Origin: Candidatus Rokuibacteriota bacterium
GTDB lineage: Bacteria > Methylomirabilota > Methylomirabilia > Rokubacteriales > CSP1-6
Direction of reading: 5' to 3'
NCBI GenBank assembly: GCA_016200085.1
Contig: JACQFL010000006.1
Location: forward strand, 1 to 64,000
DNA: 64,000 bases
In this document: positions 59,524-64,000 of the stretch, piece by piece
Layout of the letters: each line of letters begins with the position of its first letter
Numbering within the stretch: position 1 is the first letter of the stretch
Position numbers and translations under genes: made by a program
The notes under the pieces: generated by a model
Told to the model about the DNA's origin: nothing
The model's input: the letters and a program-made list of their open reading frames with translations, nothing else
Databases searched by the model: none

Positions 59524-59889
59524 TCAGCCCGCCGCCGTGCGCTGCTCTTCCTCGACGAGGCGCTGGCAGTCGATGCAGTAGCGCGCGAAGGGCAGCGCGT
59601 CGAGCCGCTTCTCGGCGATCGCCTCCCCGCACCGCTCGCAGCTGCCGAAGGAGCCCTCCTCGAGCTTCTGGAGGGCGGAGACGACCTCCCGCAGCAGGCG
59701 CCGGTCGCCGTTGCCCAGCTCGAAGAAGAATTCGCGGGTGTACGCGGTGTTGGCCTGATCGCCGAGATCCTTGATCGAGTCGTCCTCCTGGTCCTTGCCG
59801 TACACCGCGGTGCGGCCGACCTCCTCGACCAACTGGTGCTGCTTCTCGAGCAGGCGCTTCTTGAAGTACGCCAGCCGATCCTTCCTCAT
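59524..59889 (-). CDS. DksA/TraR-family zinc finger protein
   Basis: A 121-residue protein: an N-terminal coiled coil (FKKRLLEKQHQLVEEV), an acidic tip (KDQEDDSIKDLGDQAN), and a four-cysteine zinc finger CERCGEAI with CIDC. DksA-type proteins bind the RNA polymerase secondary channel; this shorter form is a TraR/DksA-like member whose role with ppGpp is not established. GGGAGG lies upstream of the ATG at 59889. Confidence 0.85.
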   Translation of the reverse strand: MRKDRLAYFKKRLLEKQHQLVEEVGRTAVYGKDQEDDSIKDLGDQANTAYTREFFFELGNGDRRLLREVVSALQKLEEGSFGSCERCGEAIAEKRLDALPFARYCIDCQRLVEEEQRTAAG

Positions 59890-59965
59890 CCCGGCCTCCC
59901 TCACCGCCCGGCGCCACGAATCGAGGACGTACGCTAGCACGGCCCCTGGGCACGCGCAATACCAC

Positions 59966-60322
59966 TCAGCCCTCGACGGGCACGGACGGCGCGTCGCCCC
60001 ACAGCCGCTCGAGCGCGTAGTACGCGCGCGTGTCCTCGAGGAACACGTGCACGAGCACGTCGCCGTAGTCGAGGAGCAGCCAGCCGCTCCTGGCGGCGCC
60101 TTCCGCATGCAGCGGCCGCACGCCGGCCTGCTTGAGCGCGGCGCGGATGGCGTCGGCGATGGTGTCGAGGTGCGTGGTGGAGCGCCCGCTGCAGAGCAGG
60201 AAGTAGTCGGCGACGCTGGAGATGGACTGCACGTCGAGCACGATGAGGTCGAGGGCCTTGTGGTCGCGCGCGGCCCGCGCCGCTTCGCGCACCTTGCCCT
60301 CCGCGGACAGCCGCGCGGTCAT
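59966..60322 (-). CDS. rsfS: ribosomal silencing factor RsfS
   Basis: A 118-residue protein that binds L14 and blocks subunit joining when nutrients are low. Family blocks: VLDVQSISSVADYFLLCSG, THLDTIADAI, GWLLLDYGDVLVHVF and YYALERLWGDAP. ATG 60322 overlaps the nadD stop (ATGA). nadD-rsfS is a common pair. Confidence 0.95.
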   Translation of the reverse strand: MTARLSAEGKVREAARAARDHKALDLIVLDVQSISSVADYFLLCSGRSTTHLDTIADAIRAALKQAGVRPLHAEGAARSGWLLLDYGDVLVHVFLEDTRAYYALERLWGDAPSVPVEG

Positions 60323-60966
60323 CGGGCGGCGCTCCCGTACAGCCCGCGGTCCCGGATGTAGGCGATCACCGGCTCGGGCAGCCGGTAGGCGAGCGAGCGT
60401 CCCTCGCGGGCGCGGCGCCGGAGGTCGGAGGCGGACACGGGCAGCGAGGTCGCGTGCACGATCAGCACGCTCCCCTCGCCCGCCGTCCCCCCGGGCAGGT
60501 GGACGAAGCGCCGGGCGCCGATCTCGCGCAGCACCTTCTGCGCCGCCTCGCCCTCCGCGTCGAAGGCGCTGCCCACGCGCGGCACCACCACGAGGCGCGC
60601 CAGGGCCGCCACGCGCCGGGGCGTGCGCCACGTCAGCAGATCGAGGAAGGTCTCCGAGCCGATCAGGAGGTGGAGGTCGCGCTCGGTCGCCTGGAGGGCC
60701 TCGAGCGTGTCGACCGTGTAGGACGGCCCCGGCCGCGAGAGCTCGAGGTCGGAGACGGCGAAGCGCGGGTTGCCGGCCACGGCCAGCGCCACCATGGCGT
60801 AGCGGTCGGGCGCGGGCGCCAGCGCCTCGACCGGCTTGTGCGGCGGCGCCGCGTTCGGCACGAACAGCACCCGGTCCGCGCCGAGCGCCTCGAGCGCCTC
60901 GTCCGCGAGCACCAGGTGGCCGTAGTGGATCGGGTTGAACGAGCCGCCGAAGACGACGACGCTCAT
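60319..60966 (-). CDS. nadD: nicotinate-nucleotide adenylyltransferase
   Basis: Adenylates nicotinate mononucleotide in NAD synthesis, 215 residues. Nucleotidyltransferase motif GGSFNPIHYGH (7-17), FVPNAAPPHK, and the C-terminal SASDLRRRAREGRS (variant of ISSTxIR). ATG 60966. It lies 111 bp after proA, across a G-run hairpin and a REP-like palindrome. Confidence 0.96.
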   Translation of the reverse strand: MSVVVFGGSFNPIHYGHLVLADEALEALGADRVLFVPNAAPPHKPVEALAPAPDRYAMVALAVAGNPRFAVSDLELSRPGPSYTVDTLEALQATERDLHLLIGSETFLDLLTWRTPRRVAALARLVVVPRVGSAFDAEGEAAQKVLREIGARRFVHLPGGTAGEGSVLIVHATSLPVSASDLRRRAREGRSLAYRLPEPVIAYIRDRGLYGSAAR

Positions 60967-60975
60967 CGACTCGAA

Positions 60976-61044
60976 GGGGGCCTCGACGGCCCCCCCCGAA
61001 CCGCCCCCAGGATGAGGATTGCGCCGGCGGAGCCGGCGCTCGAA
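60976..61044. repeat. G-run hairpin plus REP-like palindrome (family B)
   Basis: Hairpin GGGGGCC-TCGAC-GGCCCCC (60976-60994), then GCGCCGGCGGAGCCGGCGCTCGA (from 61021 on; palindromic). Same order as at 28712-28817. Between proA and nadD; the hairpin may limit read-through from proA. Confidence 0.6.
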
Positions 61045-61077
61045 CGGTCGTGCCCGCGCGCCTCCGGCAACGGCGCG

Positions 61078-62334
61078 CTAGTCCCGGAGCTGGCCGTCGC
61101 CGGTGACGACGAACTTCGTGGTCGTGAGGGCCTGCACGCCGACGGGGCCGCGCGCGTGCACGCGGGACGTCGAGATCCCCATCTCGGCGCCCATGCCGAA
61201 CTGGTTGCCGTCGACCAGCCGCGTGGACGCGTTGACGAGCACCGCGGCGGCGTCGACCTCGCGGGTGAAGCGCCGGGCGGCGGCGAGGTCGTTGGTCACG
61301 ATCGCCTCCGCGAGACCGGTGCCGTGGCGCCGGATGTGGGCGATGGCCTCGTCGAGGCCGTCGACCACGCGCACGGCGAGCACGAGGTCGAGGTACTCCT
61401 CGTCCCAGTCGCGCTCGGCGGCCGGCGTGGCCGCGGGCAGCAGCGCGCGCGTGCGCGGGCAGCCGCGCACCTCCACGCCGGCCTCGGCCAGCCGGGCGCC
61501 CACGGCGGGCAGGAACTCCCGCGCCACGGCGGCGTCGACGAGCAGGGTCTCCAGCGCGTTGCACACGCTCGGCCGCTGCGCCTTGGCGTTGACGACGATC
61601 GCGGAGGCCATGGCCTGGTTGGCGCTGGCGTCGACGAAGACGTGGACCACCCCGCGATCGTGCTTGAGCACCGGCACCCGCGAGCGCTCGGAGACCCAGC
61701 GCACGAACGCCTCGCCTCCGCGCGGGATCACGAGGTCGATGAGCTCGGACATCCCCAGCATGGCCGCGACCGCCTCGCGATCGGTCGTCTCGACGAACTG
61801 GATCGCGTCGGCCGGCGCGCCCGCCTTCTGCAGAGCCTTGGCCAGCACGGCGGCGATCATGGTGTTCGACTCGATGGCCTCGCTGCCGCCGCGAAGGATC
61901 ACGGCGTTGCCCGACTTCACGCAGAGCCCGGCGGCGTCTGCGGTGACATTCGGCCGCGACTCGTAGATGAAGCCGATCACCCCGAGGGGCACCCGCACGC
62001 GGCTGATCTCGAGCCCGTTCGGCCGACACCACGTCTCCGCCACCGTGCCCACCGGATCGGGCAGCGCCGCCACCTCGCGCAGGCCGGCGGCCATCCCGGC
62101 CACGCGGGTCTCCGTCAGCGTGAGCCGGTCGAGAAAGGCGCGCGGGTGGCCGGCGGCGCGCGCGCGCTCGAGATCGGCGCGGTTGACCTCGAGGAGGCCT
62201 TCCGTCTTCTCCTCGAGGGCCCGCGCCATCTGGGCGATGGCCTCGTTCCGGACCCGGGTGGGCGTGAGGGCCAGGACCGCCGCCGCCCCGCGGGCGGCGC
62301 GCGCCTTGGCCTGGACGAGCTCGGTCACCTTCAT
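61078..62334 (-). CDS. proA: glutamate-5-semialdehyde dehydrogenase (gamma-glutamyl phosphate reductase)
   Basis: Second step of proline synthesis, 418 residues, aldehyde dehydrogenase-like. Seen: VPLGVIGFIYESRPNVT, CVKSGNAVILRGGSEA, the catalytic Cys in RPSVCNALETLLV, and GGEAFVRWV. ATG 62334 overlaps the proB stop (ATGA). Confidence 0.97.
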   Translation of the reverse strand: MKVTELVQAKARAARGAAAVLALTPTRVRNEAIAQMARALEEKTEGLLEVNRADLERARAAGHPRAFLDRLTLTETRVAGMAAGLREVAALPDPVGTVAETWCRPNGLEISRVRVPLGVIGFIYESRPNVTADAAGLCVKSGNAVILRGGSEAIESNTMIAAVLAKALQKAGAPADAIQFVETTDREAVAAMLGMSELIDLVIPRGGEAFVRWVSERSRVPVLKHDRGVVHVFVDASANQAMASAIVVNAKAQRPSVCNALETLLVDAAVAREFLPAVGARLAEAGVEVRGCPRTRALLPAATPAAERDWDEEYLDLVLAVRVVDGLDEAIAHIRRHGTGLAEAIVTNDLAAARRFTREVDAAAVLVNASTRLVDGNQFGMGAEMGISTSRVHARGPVGVQALTTTKFVVTGDGQLRD

Positions 62335-63476
62335 AGGATCACCAGGTTGTCGCGGTGGATGACCTCGTCGAAGCTCTTGTACCCCAGTCGCTCCTCGATC
62401 TCGTGCGTCTTGACCCCGCGCAGCTTGCGTAGCTCGGCGGCGTCGAAGTTGACGACCCCGCGCCCGATCTCGCGGTCGCTCCCCTCGCCCACCACGGCCA
62501 CCACCTCGCCGGCGGCGAACTGCCCGTCGACGGCCACCAGCCCCGAGGGTAGCAGGCTGCGGCCCTGGCGGGTGAGGGCGCGCAGGGCGCCGGCGTCGAC
62601 GACCACGCGGCCGCGCGGCCGGACCGCGAAGGCGATCCAGCGCTTGCGCGCGGCCAGCCGGGCGTCGCGGGGCGCGAAGTAGGTGCCCACGGGCTCCGAT
62701 CTCAGGATACGCGCGAGCACGCCGGGCTGCCGGCCGTCGGCGATGACCATGGGGATGCCCGCCGCCGCCGCCTTCCGGGCCGCCGCCAGCTTGGTGGCCA
62801 TGCCGCCCACGGAGATGCCGCTGGTGGCCTCGCCGCCGAGCCGCGCGATCTCGTCGGTGACCGCCTCCACGACGTCGAGCTTGCGGGCGCCGGCGGTGCG
62901 CGCGGGGTCCGCGGTGTAGAGGCCGTCGACGTCGGTGAGGAGCACGAGCAGGTCGGCGTCGATGAGCGAGGCCACGAGCGCCGAGAGGTTGTCGTTGTCG
63001 CCGACCTTGATCTCCTCGACGGCCACGGTGTCGTTCTCGTTCACGATGGGCAGCACCTGGAAGCCGAGCAACGCCTGCAGGGTGTTGCGCGCGTTGAGGT
63101 AGCGCGAGCGGTCGGCGATGTCCTGGGCGGTCAGCAGCACCTGGCCGACGGCGATGTCGTGGCGCTTGAACGCCATCTCGTAGAGCCACATCAGCGCGGA
63201 CTGGCCGACGGCGGCTGCGGCCTGGGTCTCGGGGATCGAGCGCGGGCGGCGCCCCAGGGCCAGCCGGGCCGCGCCGGTGGCGATGGCCCCGGAGGACACG
63301 AGCACGACCTCGCGCCCGCCCCGCACCTCGGCGATCTCGGCGGCCAGGGCCTCCACGCGGGCGGGATCGCCGCCGGTGCCGGGCGAGGTCACCAGCCCGC
63401 TGCCCACCTTCACCACCAGGCGGCGCACGCGCCCCAGCCGGCGGGTGCCGGGCCCTAGCTCGCGGCGCGGAGCCAT
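62331..63476 (-). CDS. proB: glutamate 5-kinase with PUA domain
   Basis: First and feedback-controlled step of proline synthesis, 381 residues. Amino-acid kinase domain ([46 protein letters not shown]) and a C-terminal PUA domain (about 280-365, [13 protein letters not shown]). ATG 63476 lies inside the obgE end (22-bp overlap). obgE-proB-proA-nadD-rsfS is a widely conserved order. Confidence 0.96.
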   Translation of the reverse strand: MAPRRELGPGTRRLGRVRRLVVKVGSGLVTSPGTGGDPARVEALAAEIAEVRGGREVVLVSSGAIATGAARLALGRRPRSIPETQAAAAVGQSALMWLYEMAFKRHDIAVGQVLLTAQDIADRSRYLNARNTLQALLGFQVLPIVNENDTVAVEEIKVGDNDNLSALVASLIDADLLVLLTDVDGLYTADPARTAGARKLDVVEAVTDEIARLGGEATSGISVGGMATKLAAARKAAAAGIPMVIADGRQPGVLARILRSEPVGTYFAPRDARLAARKRWIAFAVRPRGRVVVDAGALRALTRQGRSLLPSGLVAVDGQFAAGEVVAVVGEGSDREIGRGVVNFDAAELRKLRGVKTHEIEERLGYKSFDEVIHRDNLVIL

Positions 63477-64000
63477 CCGCTCTCTTCCAGACGAACGGCG
63501 ATGCCGCGGACCAGCTCGCCGAGCCCGGCGCCGGTGGCCGCGGAGACCACGAGCAGCGGCAGGCCGTGCGCCGCGCAGAACGCCTCGACCGCGCGACGAC
63601 GCGCCTCGACCTCGGCCCCCGCGAGATCGGCCTTGTTGAGCACCACGAGCTGCGGGCGCGCGGCCAGCGCCCCCGAGTACGCCGCCAGCTCCTCGTTGAT
63701 GACCGTGAAGTCCTGGGCGGGGTCCCGGCCGGTGCCGGGGTCGAGGTCGAGCACGTGCAGCAGGAGGCGCGTGCGCTCGGTGTGGCGCAGGAACTGGTGG
63801 CCGAGGCCCTTGCCCTGCGCGGCGCCGGGAATCAGCCCCGGCAGATCGGCGATGACGAACGTGCGCTCGCTATCGACCCGCACGATGCCGAGCGTGGGCG
63901 CCAGGGTGGTGAACGGATACTTGGCGATCTTCGGCGTCGCCGCCGACAGGCGGGAGACGAGCGTGGACTTGCCGGCGTTGGGGAAGCCGATCAGCCCGAC
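63455..64000 (-). CDS. obgE: GTPase Obg/CgtA, 5' end beyond window
   Basis: C-terminal part of the ribosome-associated GTPase Obg; the window edge cuts the gene just before the P-loop. Visible: [27 protein letters not shown] and NKADLAG. It ends soon after the G domain ([16 protein letters not shown]), without the OCT domain found in Firmicutes. The N-terminal glycine-rich Obg fold is off the window. Overlaps the proB start. Confidence 0.93.
   Translation of the reverse strand, partial: VGLIGFPNAGKSTLVSRLSAATPKIAKYPFTTLAPTLGIVRVDSERTFVIADLPGLIPGAAQGKGLGHQFLRHTERTRLLLHVLDLDPGTGRDPAQDFTVINEELAAYSGALAARPQLVVLNKADLAGAEVEARRRAVEAFCAAHGLPLLVVSAATGAGLGELVRGIAVRLEESGWLRAAS

Overview
The window is a stretch of high-GC (about 70%), gene-dense Gram-negative bacterial chromosome. 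It begins inside a 16S rRNA gene. Lipoproteins, two predicted outer-membrane barrels, a LapB-like protein, a NuoA-K complex I operon, and a methylmalonyl-CoA mutase/acyl-CoA carboxylase pair would fit Candidatus Rokubacteria / Methylomirabilota (NC10). That placement is an inference: only a 16S search over bases 1-1108 could settle it. No phage, insertion sequence, CRISPR array or retroelement is visible.

Nearly all genes lie on the minus strand in long, tightly coupled operons with ATGA, GTGA, TTGA or TGATG stop/start overlaps. From left to right: the 5' two thirds of 16S rRNA with its promoter and boxB/boxA leader (1-1349); tyrS diverging from a PBP1A gene; a lower-GC orphan (4963-5616); and an operon read right to left, FG-GAP protein-hisS-aspS-phoH-ybeY-era-recO-glyQS (15841 to 5700), covering translation, 16S maturation and repair. 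Next come a porin-like barrel, an SGNH hydrolase, a TPR lipoprotein, FmdB, a SAM hydroxide adenosyltransferase, a polyprenyl diphosphate synthase and two FlgT_C-like proteins separated by a 105-bp tandem repeat. Methylmalonyl-CoA mutase and carboxyltransferase genes follow. They diverge from a DUF948-YtxH-DUF4337 operon across a palindromic double promoter at 27309-27376.

The 28.8-34.2 kb segment is an envelope cluster: a lipoprotein, an exported caspase-PEGA-FGE-like fusion, an outer-membrane barrel, a second lipoprotein and a small secreted protein. After an acyl-CoA dehydrogenase and lpd comes one long co-directional run, lipA-nuoABCDEFGHIJK-pdhA-pdhB-pdhC-lpd. It joins lipoate synthesis, the lipoylated 2-oxoacid dehydrogenase and the NADH dehydrogenase that reoxidises its NADH. 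NuoL, NuoM and NuoN are absent from the window. YnfA and tRNA-Leu(GAG) follow, then a gene-free 485-bp stretch with two very large inverted repeats, a peptide-type ABC transporter, and the block gapA-pgk-tpiA-secG. The right end holds obgE (cut by the edge)-proB-proA-nadD-rsfS-DksA-like-LapB-like-comF.

The most unusual material is non-coding or repeat-derived. It includes the paired 36-bp inverted repeats beside tRNA-Leu, in-frame tandem-repeat tails on YbeY and LipA that run right up to the next gene's start, a dispersed family of G-run hairpins, and several first genes of operons with a -10-like box only 6-10 nt before the start codon (candidate leaderless mRNAs). In proteins, the GlyRS insertion of about 108 residues and the caspase-FGE fusion lacking the FGE catalytic cysteines stand out.
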